Below the pieces are notes generated by a model that ran no database searches, was not told the DNA's origin, and saw only the letters and a program-made list of their open reading frames with translations. Of a DNA stretch of 10,450 nt, positions 1-5,726 are shown one piece after another. Within the stretch, counting starts at the first letter, position 1. Every line of letters starts with the position of its first letter. The translations under genes were made by a program, and so were the position numbers. Source of the stretch: Candidatus Aciduliprofundum sp. (lineage in GTDB: Archaea; Thermoplasmatota; Thermoplasmata; Thermoplasmatales; Aciduliprofundaceae); contig WAKY01000125.1 in assembly GCA_015523135.1 (NCBI GenBank), positions 1 to 10,450 on the forward strand. The letters run 5' to 3'.

Positions 1-10
1 CATAAATTTG

Positions 11-21
11 AAATAATTTAA
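11..21 (+). promoter_or_regulatory. Possible TATA element of dtdA
   Basis: An A/T-only stretch (AAATAATTTAA) lies about 16-26 bases before the dtdA ATG, and no Shine-Dalgarno-like sequence lies between them (GCGAGCCCC precedes the ATG). This arrangement fits an archaeal leaderless promoter with transcription starting at or just before the start codon. The region is AT-rich and cut by the window edge, so the call is weak. Confidence 0.35.
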
Positions 22-36
22 CTTTATGCGAGCCCC

Positions 37-864
37 ATGAATTTGATACTGACTTCACAAGATGACCTTGCCTCCTTGAATATACGAGAAAAACTCCTTG
101 CTATGGATGATTGGAAAAAGATTGGCATGTTTCACAATTTTCCTGTTTACAAGAGCGATGGTTTTTATTTGGTGCATATAAAAATTCAAAAAATTTATGC
201 AGAAAATATAGACCTGCAGATTAGGGAGAAGCTCAAAATAGATTTTGATAATATAATCGTAGCTTCAAAGCACAGAAGCTCTGCGGAAATAAGGAGCTTA
301 ACAGTGCACCCAATTGGAAACTGGGGCAAAGCAGAATACGGGGGAAAAGATAGAACAGTAGTAAAGACAAATCCACATCTTATGACCGAAGCTTTGAGAT
401 TGCTAAAAAAGAATAATAATTTAGAGGAATACAATGTTTCATTTGAAGCAACTCATCACGGGCCATATCTTGAAACTCCAACATTCTTCATTGAAATAGG
501 AAGCACTGAGGAAGAATGGAGAGATGATAGAGCTGGCGAGATTCTTGCAAAAACAATTATGGAATTAGAAGAGAAAAGATACCTTCCTGCATTAGGGATT
601 GGAGGAGGGCACTATATGCCAAGGATCACGGATGTTGCTCTCCAATACAAAATATCATTTGGGCACATGCTTCCTTCCTATGCAGTTGAGTATGTAAATG
701 AGGATACAATTAAGATGGCATGCAAAAAAACTGATAATTGCAAACATGCATACATTCATCGCAAAGGGCTAAAAAGCGAGCAGAAAAAGAAAGTTTTAGG
801 TATTCTTGAGAAATTGGGAATAGAAATAATAAGCTCAAAGGAGCTAGAAAAATTAGGAAATTAA
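37..864 (+). CDS. dtdA: D-aminoacyl-tRNA deacylase, archaeal/plant type (DTD2/GEK1 family)
   Basis: This 275-aa protein hydrolyses D-amino acids wrongly attached to tRNA, a cytoplasmic translation proofreading function that recycles tRNA. The sequence shows family landmarks in order: an N-terminal segment with ASKHRS (about residues 76-81), HPIGNW (91-96), the conserved THHGP (139-143) followed by ETPTFFIEIGSTEEEW (to 161), and GGGHYMPR (189-196) followed by a GHMLPSYA segment. The length matches archaeal full-length members, with no truncation. The ATG at 37 has no Shine-Dalgarno but has an AT-rich box at a leaderless-promoter distance, and the protein begins with the expected beta-strand (MNLILTS). 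The gene ends in a 12-nt convergent overlap with the TPR gene on the other strand. It appears to be a stand-alone housekeeping gene unrelated to the sulfation operon. Family assignment is by motif recognition. Confidence 0.9.
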   Translation: MNLILTSQDDLASLNIREKLLAMDDWKKIGMFHNFPVYKSDGFYLVHIKIQKIYAENIDLQIREKLKIDFDNIIVASKHRSSAEIRSLTVHPIGNWGKAEYGGKDRTVVKTNPHLMTEALRLLKKNNNLEEYNVSFEATHHGPYLETPTFFIEIGSTEEEWRDDRAGEILAKTIMELEEKRYLPALGIGGGHYMPRITDVALQYKISFGHMLPSYAVEYVNEDTIKMACKKTDNCKHAYIHRKGLKSEQKKKVLGILEKLGIEIISSKELEKLGN

Positions 865-2244
865 TTTCTTGTACCAATCCTCATTCTCATACTTCTTCAA
901 TATTTTATCCTCCTTAATATACTTCTTCATCTCAGGATTGAACTTTACACTCATTGTTAAGAAATTCCTAGCACCCATGTCATTGCCCTTAGCTGCCATA
1001 AGCTTCCCCTTGTAGAAAAGGGCCTTTGCATCCTTAAAATTCTTCTTTAATATTTCATTCAATATTTTCTCTGCGTAATCATATGCCTGCTTTGAAATCA
1101 TCTCTTCCAAAATCGTATTACCCTGCTCTATATTTAAATTATCCACCATAAATTTAGCCAGTTCAAAGTTAATCTCCCTATTAGCCAAATCTATAAACTC
1201 CTCATGGCTCAAATTTTTCAATATTTCCTTTGCTTCATCTAAATCTCCATTATAAAAAGCATTCAGAAATGTGTCCACTTTATTTACCTCTTCTATTTCC
1301 TCCTTCTGTTTTTCCACATTCTCTGTGCTTATCTCCCCAAGAGTTTCATCAATGCCCAAATCTCCAAATAACTCGTCCACTGCAATTGGCTTAACCTCTT
1401 CCTTCTCACCACCACTAAGCTCCTCATACAACATTTGCACAGTTGGGTCCTCCGGATAATCTTCTCTAAGCTGCTCTATAATGCGATTTGCTTCCACAAG
1501 TTCATTATTATCCATAAGAAAACGAACCTTTGTTATCAACAAATCTTTGTTTCCCGGATCTATATCTAAACCTTCATCCAAGTATCTTTCATCCTTTGTA
1601 AGTGAGTAAAGCCTATTGTATACCTTCAAAAGTTCAGTATCATTTCCTTTCTTTTTAAGAAGCTCTGCATATTTTTTAAGAACTTCTACATTATCAGGCT
1701 CTATCTTAAGAATTTTGTTTATAACATCTTCATTTTCAGGATCTATTTCTAAAGCATGAAAATACGCTTCGATAGCCCCTTTTAAATCTCCCTCCATCCT
1801 CAAGGCATCTCCAAGCAGAATGTTTGCTTCAACATTATTTGGTGCAAGCTTAACTGCCTCTTTTAAGGATGCAACTGCATATGGGATTTGAACATTTCTC
1901 TCAAGAAGATTTCTACCTATATCCAGCCATGCTCTAACATTGTTTCTATCCAAACTTTTTGCTTTTTCAAAAGTTTTAATAGCATACTCATAATCCTTCA
2001 AAATCAACATCTTTTCTCCTGCTTCGGTGAGAATCTTGGATAACTCTCTTTTTTCCTTTGGACTCAATGCAGAGACTCTATCAAAATCCTCACTGACCCA
2101 TCGGTTTATCCTCCTTAGCAAAATCTGTGCTCTGTCATCCTCTCCACTGTTCATAAGAGCTTTAGCATCCTCTAAAGTTTTAGCGTAATCTCTAACTATC
2201 GTAGATTCTTTCTTTTTTCTACCACCAAACAGAGGCAAATCCAT
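853..2244 (-). CDS. Tetratricopeptide-repeat (TPR) protein
   Basis: A 463-aa, highly charged, cytosolic-looking protein without signal peptide or membrane segments. Clear TPR helices occur around residues 70-170 (for example YAIKTFEKAKSLDRNN, AVASLKEAVKLAPNN, AIEAYFHALEIDPEN). Degenerate repeats follow to about 265. An acidic Glu/Lys-rich linker (about 280-322) precedes a second repeat block (about 325-440, YAEKILNEILKKNFKDAKAL). TPR solenoids bind other proteins; the partner cannot be read from the sequence. ATG at 2244 was chosen; a GTG one codon upstream (2247) is equally open and would give 464 aa. Neither has a well-spaced ribosome site, and a TATA-like box lies about 30 bases upstream, so a leaderless transcript is likely. 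The 3' end overlaps convergently with dtdA by 12 nt. Spot-checked lines are AT-richer than the sulfation operon. No enzymatic domain is visible. Confidence 0.78.
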   Translation of the reverse strand: MDLPLFGGRKKKESTIVRDYAKTLEDAKALMNSGEDDRAQILLRRINRWVSEDFDRVSALSPKEKRELSKILTEAGEKMLILKDYEYAIKTFEKAKSLDRNNVRAWLDIGRNLLERNVQIPYAVASLKEAVKLAPNNVEANILLGDALRMEGDLKGAIEAYFHALEIDPENEDVINKILKIEPDNVEVLKKYAELLKKKGNDTELLKVYNRLYSLTKDERYLDEGLDIDPGNKDLLITKVRFLMDNNELVEANRIIEQLREDYPEDPTVQMLYEELSGGEKEEVKPIAVDELFGDLGIDETLGEISTENVEKQKEEIEEVNKVDTFLNAFYNGDLDEAKEILKNLSHEEFIDLANREINFELAKFMVDNLNIEQGNTILEEMISKQAYDYAEKILNEILKKNFKDAKALFYKGKLMAAKGNDMGARNFLTMSVKFNPEMKKYIKEDKILKKYENEDWYKKLIS

Positions 2245-2267
2245 CACCTACATTCGGGCCCTAGTTT

Positions 2268-2279
2268 AGATATAATATG
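2268..2279 (-). promoter_or_regulatory. TATA-like promoter element of the TPR gene
   Basis: Read on the minus strand this is CATATTATATCT, centred about 29 bases upstream of the ATG at 2244. Transcription would then start close to the GTG/ATG pair at 2247/2244, consistent with a leaderless mRNA. A second minus-strand TATA-like box (TTTATAAG, around 2287-2294) lies about 45 bases from the ATG and is an alternative. Confidence 0.45.
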
Positions 2280-2317
2280 CATTAATCTTATAAAACCTTC
2301 GCTATTCCCACAACAAT

Positions 2318-2325
2318 AAAATATA
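2318..2325 (+). promoter_or_regulatory. TATA box of tRNA-Leu
   Basis: AAAATATA is centred about 25 bases before the first base of the mature tRNA (2347), the normal archaeal TATA-to-start distance for tRNA genes transcribed with a very short leader. It shares the roughly 100-base divergent interval with the TPR gene promoter. Confidence 0.6.
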
Positions 2326-2346
2326 CGATTTGCATCTCATTTATAA

Positions 2347-2431
2347 GCGGAGGTTGCCGAGCTAGGTCAAAGGCGCCAGATTCAGGGTCTGGTCCCGCAG
2401 GGGTTCGCCGGTTCAAATCCGGCCCTCCGCA
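2347..2431 (+). tRNA. tRNA-Leu, anticodon CAG
   Basis: An 85-nt type II tRNA that reads CUG leucine codons. The acceptor stem GCGGAGG (2347-2353) pairs with CCTCCGC (2424-2430), followed by discriminator A (2431). The D-arm is closed by GCC/GGC. The anticodon stem CCAGA/TCTGG encloses loop TTCAGGG, with anticodon CAG at 2383-2385. The long variable arm has a CCC/GGG stem (2394-2403), as expected for leucine. The T-stem GCCGG/CCGGC (2407-2411/2419-2423) carries loop TTCAAAT. CCA is not encoded, and no intron interrupts the anticodon loop. A T-rich run (around 2441-2446) and a perfect palindrome (2449-2466) follow and could end the transcript. Confidence 0.97.
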
Positions 2432-2448
2432 CTAAATCCCTTTCTTAG

Positions 2449-2466
2449 AGCCCTTTAAAAAGGGCT
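2449..2466 (+). terminator. Palindrome after tRNA-Leu, possible 3' end signal
   Basis: AGCCCTTT and AAAGGGCT form a perfect 8-bp stem with a 2-base loop, starting 18 bases after the tRNA discriminator. A T-rich tract precedes it (2441-2446), and A-rich sequence rather than a T-run follows. Archaeal termination relies mainly on oligo-T, so this may instead be a processing signal or a relative of the GGGC hairpin in the 2500-2542 repeat. Confidence 0.35.
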
Positions 2467-2499
2467 TCACCCTAAAAAGAAGGAAGAACTTTAAAAAAA

Positions 2500-2542
2500 T
2501 GCCACAGCCCTGCTAAGCAGGGCGTGCTCGCATCTTCCGATG
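2500..2542 (+). repeat. Two-hairpin repeat unit, copy A
   Basis: This 43-nt unit aligns without gaps to copy B at 2691-2733 at 31 of 43 positions (hand count). It contains a perfect 7-bp hairpin (GCCCTGC, loop TAA, GCAGGGC; 2507-2523) followed by a perfect 5-bp hairpin (GCATC, loop TTCC, GATGC; 2530-2543, one base past the aligned unit). The shared opening TGCCACAGC and the second-hairpin core ATCTTC-GATG are best conserved. The orientation of the functional strand is unknown. Confidence 0.6.
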
Positions 2543-2690
2543 CTCGTTTATCCCCAAACAATTTTTCAAAAAATAGGGAAGGGTTTAGAAAGGGAAAACG
2601 TAGGTGTCTCTTCGTTGTGAACTCGCCGGTGGTTCCTAAGAAAAGTGTTTCATCCCAAAAGAAAGAAGTGCATTTTCTTACAAAGAAAGA

Positions 2691-2733
2691 TGCCACAGCG
2701 CTAATTTTTAGAGCGTCTTCGTATCTTCTGATG
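2691..2733 (+). repeat. Two-hairpin repeat unit, copy B
   Basis: Diverged partner of the unit at 2500-2542. Its first hairpin keeps 6 of 7 pairs even though the stem sequence changed: two G-C/C-G pairs near the loop became A-T pairs on both sides, a compensatory pattern. The second hairpin keeps 4 of 5 pairs (one as G-T) around loop TTCT. It starts 191 bases after copy A and is followed by T-rich sequence. Confidence 0.55.
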
Positions 2734-2826
2734 AATTTTAATAATCTTTAAACCTTTTCAGATTCTAAAATAAGGATAGCCAGAGAGAAACATACCAAAG
2801 AAAGATAATAATCCCCACAAAACTTT

Positions 2827-2832
2827 TTTATA
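2827..2832 (+). promoter_or_regulatory. TATA box of the sulfation operon
   Basis: TTTATA within ACTTTTTTATACC lies about 47-52 bases before the ATG at 2879. With the usual spacing of about 25 bases, transcription would start near 2854. That gives a short leader of about 25 bases that still includes the GAGGTG ribosome site. No comparable promoter is seen before any of the next six genes. Confidence 0.55.
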
Positions 2833-2847
2833 CCATACATCCTTTCC

Positions 2848-2865
2848 TTAATTAAATATAATTAA
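2848..2865. promoter_or_regulatory. AT-rich inverted repeat at the expected start site, candidate operator
   Basis: TTAATTA (2848-2854) and TAATTAA (2859-2865) form a perfect 7-bp inverted repeat with a 4-base spacer. It covers the predicted transcription start and ends one base before the ribosome site. The first gene of the operon encodes a ribbon-helix-helix protein, a class that binds short palindromes as dimers, so autoregulation here is plausible. AT-rich palindromes also arise by chance. Confidence 0.35.
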
Positions 2866-2878
2866 AGAGGTGTGAAAG

Positions 2879-3100
2879 ATGGTTGAAGATAAGAAATATA
2901 CCACGGTATCCATACCTACTCCTCTTTTCAAGAAGATAGAAGAGAGGATAAAGGGTACAGGATTTACAAGCGTGAGTAGCTACGTAACCTATGTGCTACG
3001 GGAGATAATTGCGGAGGATGAAGAGAGCGAAGAAGCGTTTAGCAAAGAGGATGAAGAAAGAGTGAAAGAGAGACTTCGGGCTCTAGGATACTTAGATTGA
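2879..3100 (+). CDS. Ribbon-helix-helix (CopG/Arc-like) DNA-binding protein
   Basis: A 73-aa protein with the ribbon-helix-helix layout: beta-strand YTTVSIP (about residues 7-13), helix 1 PLFKKIEERIKGTG (14-27), a turn, then helix 2 SVSSYVTYVLREIIAE (31-46). Such proteins dimerise and insert the paired strands into the DNA major groove. The acidic C-terminal tail ends in ERVKERLRALGYLD, which resembles the closing segment of many AlkP/sulfatase-superfamily proteins. The start is supported by GAGGTG at 2867-2872, six bases before the ATG. It is the first gene of the operon, 10 bases before sat, so it is probably the local regulator, perhaps of itself via the palindrome at 2848-2865. DNA binding is inferred from the fold; a non-DNA protein partner is possible. 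Confidence 0.8.
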   Translation: MVEDKKYTTVSIPTPLFKKIEERIKGTGFTSVSSYVTYVLREIIAEDEESEEAFSKEDEERVKERLRALGYLD

Positions 3101-3110
3101 GGCGATTCTA

Positions 3111-4247
3111 ATGATATCACCCCATGGCGGAAAGTTAGTTGAGAGATTTGATTTTAGTGAGAGGGCTAAAGAAGAAGCAATGGAACTACCAAAATTGTCC
3201 ATCACCATTGATGAAGCTAGGGATTTAGGAAATATAGGGCACGGCGTGTTTTCGCCCCTTGAGGGCTATATGGCTCGAGAAGATTTTGAAAATGTTCTCA
3301 CAGAGGGAAGATTAAGCAATGATCTGCCTTGGACCATTCCTATCGTAAAGGATGTGAGCGATAAAGATGTGGATATGCTATTCAAAGAAGATGAAGTTAC
3401 CTTGGTTTACAACAATACTCCTATTGCCATACTCAAGGTGGAAGAAGTTTATCCATACGATAAGAAAGAGTACGCAGAAAAGGTGTTTGGCACTAAGAGC
3501 ATAGAGCATCCAGGCGTGGCTAATTTGATGAAAAAAGAAGATCATCTTGTTGGAGGTAAGATCACACTCTTAAATAACCCGCCTACACAGTTCCCAAATT
3601 ACAAGTTATGGCCAAAGGAAACTAGGGTGCTTTTTAAAGAGAGGGGGTGGAAAACAGTTGTGGGTTTTCAAACAAGAAATGCACCCCATGTGGGCCACGA
3701 GTATGTGCAAAAAACTGCGCTAACCTTTGTAGACGGACTATTCATCAATCCTCTTATCGGCAAGAAGAAAAAAGGAGATTTTAAGGATGAAGTTATAATA
3801 GCAGCCTACGAGGCTCTCTTTGAGCATTACTATCCTAAGAACACTGCTACTCTGGGAATTTTAGAGACAGAGATGCGCTACGCAGGACCTAGAGAGGCAA
3901 TATTCCATGCTATAATGCGCAAGAATTTTGGGTGTACTCATTTCATAGTGGGCAGAGACCACGCTGGTGTGGGCAATTTCTACGGTCCTTATGACGCCCA
4001 GGAAATATTCTATGATTATCCTGATTTGGGCATAACTCCTCTCTTTTTCCGCTCGTTCTTCTACTGCAAGAAATGTGGCACAGTGGTCAATGAGAAAATA
4101 TGTCCACATGGTCCCGAGTACCATGTAAACTTCTCAGGCACGAAGATTCGTGAGTTATTACTCAAGGGAGAGAGACCTCCCGAAATTATGATGCGTCCTG
4201 AAGTGGCGGATACCATACTGCGATTTGAGAATCCATTCGTGGAGTGA
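3111..4247 (+). CDS. sat: Sulfate adenylyltransferase (ATP sulfurylase)
   Basis: This enzyme activates sulfate: ATP + sulfate gives adenylyl sulfate (APS) + pyrophosphate. The 378-aa length matches archaeal single-domain enzymes. N-terminal SPHGGKLV (residues 3-10) is typical. The nucleotide-binding signature appears as QTRN-APHVGHE (187-197), with the HxxH pair kept. GRDHAGVG (281-288) and SGTKIRELL (342-350) followed by a PPE...RPEVA segment complete the active-site set. A metal-binding insert has Cys319, Cys322 and Cys331 with His333 or His338, as in zinc-containing archaeal enzymes. No APS-kinase domain is fused; a separate cysC lies downstream. The ATG at 3111 has GAGG at 3099-3102 with 8-base spacing. 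The family also works in reverse in sulfate respiration, but no reductase genes are present and cysC plus a sulfotransferase follow, so the forward direction is favoured. Confidence 0.96.
   Translation: MISPHGGKLVERFDFSERAKEEAMELPKLSITIDEARDLGNIGHGVFSPLEGYMAREDFENVLTEGRLSNDLPWTIPIVKDVSDKDVDMLFKEDEVTLVYNNTPIAILKVEEVYPYDKKEYAEKVFGTKSIEHPGVANLMKKEDHLVGGKITLLNNPPTQFPNYKLWPKETRVLFKERGWKTVVGFQTRNAPHVGHEYVQKTALTFVDGLFINPLIGKKKKGDFKDEVIIAAYEALFEHYYPKNTATLGILETEMRYAGPREAIFHAIMRKNFGCTHFIVGRDHAGVGNFYGPYDAQEIFYDYPDLGITPLFFRSFFYCKKCGTVVNEKICPHGPEYHVNFSGTKIRELLLKGERPPEIMMRPEVADTILRFENPFVE
4241..4246 (+). promoter_or_regulatory. Ribosome site deciding the start of the DHH gene
   Basis: GGAGTG, lying across the last codons of sat, is five bases before the ATG at 4252. 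This favours that ATG over an in-frame TTG at 4225, which would only add nine unconserved-looking residues ahead of the first catalytic motif. Confidence 0.6.
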
Positions 4248-4251
4248 TAAG

Positions 4252-5172
4252 ATGATATTGCACCACTGGGACACTGACGGCATAAGCTCGGCAGCCATAT
4301 ACATAAAAATACACGGAGAGGACGAGTTATTCACCCCAAAGATTGGAAATTTCTATCTTGATAGAGAGGATTTTAATGCTGTGAAAAAAGCTGATAGTGT
4401 AGTTATTTTAGATATGAACTTGCCAGAAGCTTCTAAGCTATGCGAATACGCTGATGTGTATATCTACGACCATCACAGAGCCACAAAGGTTGAATGCGCT
4501 AAAGAGCATTACAATCCTTACCTAATGGGCATGATGTACCCATCTTGCACAACTGTGCTTATGGAGCGTTTCTCCTATGAGCCAGATTACCTTGTTGCTC
4601 TAGGCATAATAGGAGACAAAGGCCCGGAAGCAAAGAAGATTGAGGAATGGAAAATAGTGGAGAAAGTTATGAAAGATGAGAATTTGAACGAGGATGAGCT
4701 TCAGCTCGCAGTAGAGCTCCTAGATTCTAGTTTCAAACTGAACAATAGGGAGGAGGTAATGGAGAATGTGCACCTCGCTCTCCAGGGAATTGAGGATGTT
4801 TTGGAAAACGAGAAATTGCATAGAAATCTAGAGTACATATCTAAGGAAATTGAAAGATGGAGCGAGAGTGCAGAGGATATGGGCAAATATGCATTTTTAG
4901 AGATGCAGAGCCCGTACATGATAATATCCTCAGTCACAAGAAGAATAGCCTGGGGCAGAAAAAAGCCCGCAATAGTAGTGAATCACAAAGATGATAGGGA
5001 CGAGTTCTACATAAGATTTCCCAACAACGAGCATTCTGCCCTACCTTTAATTGAAATTGCAAAGAAGAGGGGATATAATGCTGGGGGCAAGGATGAGGTT
5101 ATGGGTACAATACTTCCCCCTGGCAAGGGTAGAGATTTTGCAAAAGAGATTTTGGAGGTGTTAGGATGGTAA
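4252..5172 (+). CDS. DHH/DHHA1 phosphoesterase, candidate pAp phosphatase (NrnA-like)
   Basis: A 306-aa DHH-superfamily phosphoesterase. Metal-binding motifs are all present: HWDTDG (residues 5-10), the Asp of VVILDMN (Asp54), the DHH triad (73-75) and IGDKG (110-114, Asp112). The C-terminal DHHA1 domain has the glycine motif YNAGGKDEVMGT (285-296). Relatives of this architecture cleave pAp, short oligoribonucleotides or cyclic dinucleotides, using Mn2+ or Co2+. Lying between sat and the sulfotransferase/cysC pair, the best inferred role is hydrolysis of 3',5'-ADP (pAp), the inhibitory by-product of PAPS-dependent sulfation, to AMP and phosphate. Start ATG 4252 is four bases after the sat stop. 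Its end overlaps the sulfotransferase start by 7 nt. The fold is secure, but the substrate rests on context only; nano-RNase or c-di-AMP activity are alternatives. Confidence 0.87.
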   Translation: MILHHWDTDGISSAAIYIKIHGEDELFTPKIGNFYLDREDFNAVKKADSVVILDMNLPEASKLCEYADVYIYDHHRATKVECAKEHYNPYLMGMMYPSCTTVLMERFSYEPDYLVALGIIGDKGPEAKKIEEWKIVEKVMKDENLNEDELQLAVELLDSSFKLNNREEVMENVHLALQGIEDVLENEKLHRNLEYISKEIERWSESAEDMGKYAFLEMQSPYMIISSVTRRIAWGRKKPAIVVNHKDDRDEFYIRFPNNEHSALPLIEIAKKRGYNAGGKDEVMGTILPPGKGRDFAKEILEVLGW

Positions 5173-5726
5173 ACTACATAGTCTCAGGACTGGAAAGATC
5201 GGGCACGTCTATGATGATGCAGATTCTTTATCTTGGAGGTATGAAAGTTGCATTCGATCATAAGAGAAAGCCAGATGAGCACAATCCAAAGGGCTATTTT
5301 GAGCTAGAAGGGGGAAAGATAATAAACAGGCTCATGGATGGCAGCTTTCCCATTGAGAAATACGATGATATGGTTATAAAAGTAACAGCCTACGGATTGA
5401 AGTTCTTGCCTAAGGGTAACTACAAGATCATATACATGCTCCGCGACCTAGATGAGATAATGGCGTCCATGAGCAAGATGATAGGGGAGAAGTTAGGTGA
5501 AGAGGATAAGAAAGCTTTTGATAAACTGAATAAATACGCTTTGAAGCTTCTGGAAGAGAGGGGAGATATAGATTACATAACTGTGCGATATGATAAGGTT
5601 ATAGAGAATCCTCGCAGGGAAATTGAGAGAATTAACAATTTTCTCGGCGGAATTTTAGATGTGGAGGCTGCTATTAAAGCAGTAGATCCCTCATTATATA
5701 GAAACAGAAAGGAGGTGAAAAGATGA
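5166..5726 (+). CDS. Small PAPS-dependent sulfotransferase
   Basis: A 186-aa cytosolic protein of the P-loop sulfotransferase fold, with no membrane anchor. The 5'-phosphosulfate loop is SGLERSGTSMM (residues 7-17). NPKGYFELE (40-48) matches the post-loop region of bacterial members. The 3'-phosphate segment is YMLRDLDEIMASMSKM, with Arg93 and Ser101 in the expected spacing. The C-terminal YDKVIENPRREIERINNFLGG (142-162) is the typical closing helix region. It should transfer a sulfuryl group from PAPS to a hydroxyl or amine, releasing pAp. The acceptor is unknown, and the short length leaves a small acceptor region. GGAGGTG (5154-5160) supports the ATG. The gene overlaps the DHH gene by 7 nt and cysC by 4 nt (ATGA), so the pAp remover, the transferase and the PAPS maker are likely translationally coupled. 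A P-loop kinase is the main alternative, less likely here. Confidence 0.85.
   Translation: MVNYIVSGLERSGTSMMMQILYLGGMKVAFDHKRKPDEHNPKGYFELEGGKIINRLMDGSFPIEKYDDMVIKVTAYGLKFLPKGNYKIIYMLRDLDEIMASMSKMIGEKLGEEDKKAFDKLNKYALKLLEERGDIDYITVRYDKVIENPRREIERINNFLGGILDVEAAIKAVDPSLYRNRKEVKR

Larger units (their letters stand above)
2432..2878. other. Gene-free 447-base interval with structured repeats
   Basis: No convincing protein gene is seen between tRNA-Leu and the regulator gene. Open frames of about 75 codons exist on both strands (2472-2696 minus, 2524-2751 plus) but overlap each other, lack good ribosome sites and have low-complexity translations. The interval holds a palindrome after the tRNA (2449-2466), two related 43-nt two-hairpin units (2500-2542 and 2691-2733), an 8-bp inverted repeat TAAGAAAA/TTTTCTTA (2637-2644 with 2673-2680), and at its end the TATA box and ribosome site of the downstream operon. 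It does not show the conserved cores of RNase P RNA, SRP RNA or 5S rRNA that I would recognise. Confidence 0.6.

Noticed and set aside
2618..2636. Shared TCGCCGGT between the gap and the T-arm of tRNA-Leu, as a possible attachment-site remnant.
   Set aside because: Only about eight bases match and the flanks diverge, so this is within chance expectation; no duplicated tRNA 3' end is visible.
2472..2751. Two overlapping open frames of about 75 codons on opposite strands in the tRNA-regulator gap.
   Set aside because: They overlap each other antisense, have no convincing ribosome site or domain, and run through the hairpin repeats, so a noncoding origin is more likely.
2725..2762. Possible C/D-box RNA: TGATGA at 2729-2734 in copy B.
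   Set aside because: No matching CUGA box D or internal D'/C' boxes at proper spacing, and the TGATGA falls in a hairpin arm that copy A does not preserve as a C box.
4225..4251. Upstream TTG start adding nine residues to the DHH protein.
   Set aside because: ATG 4252 has GGAGTG five bases ahead, and the first catalytic motif follows at a usual distance; the TTG would overlap sat by 23 nt without a clear ribosome site.
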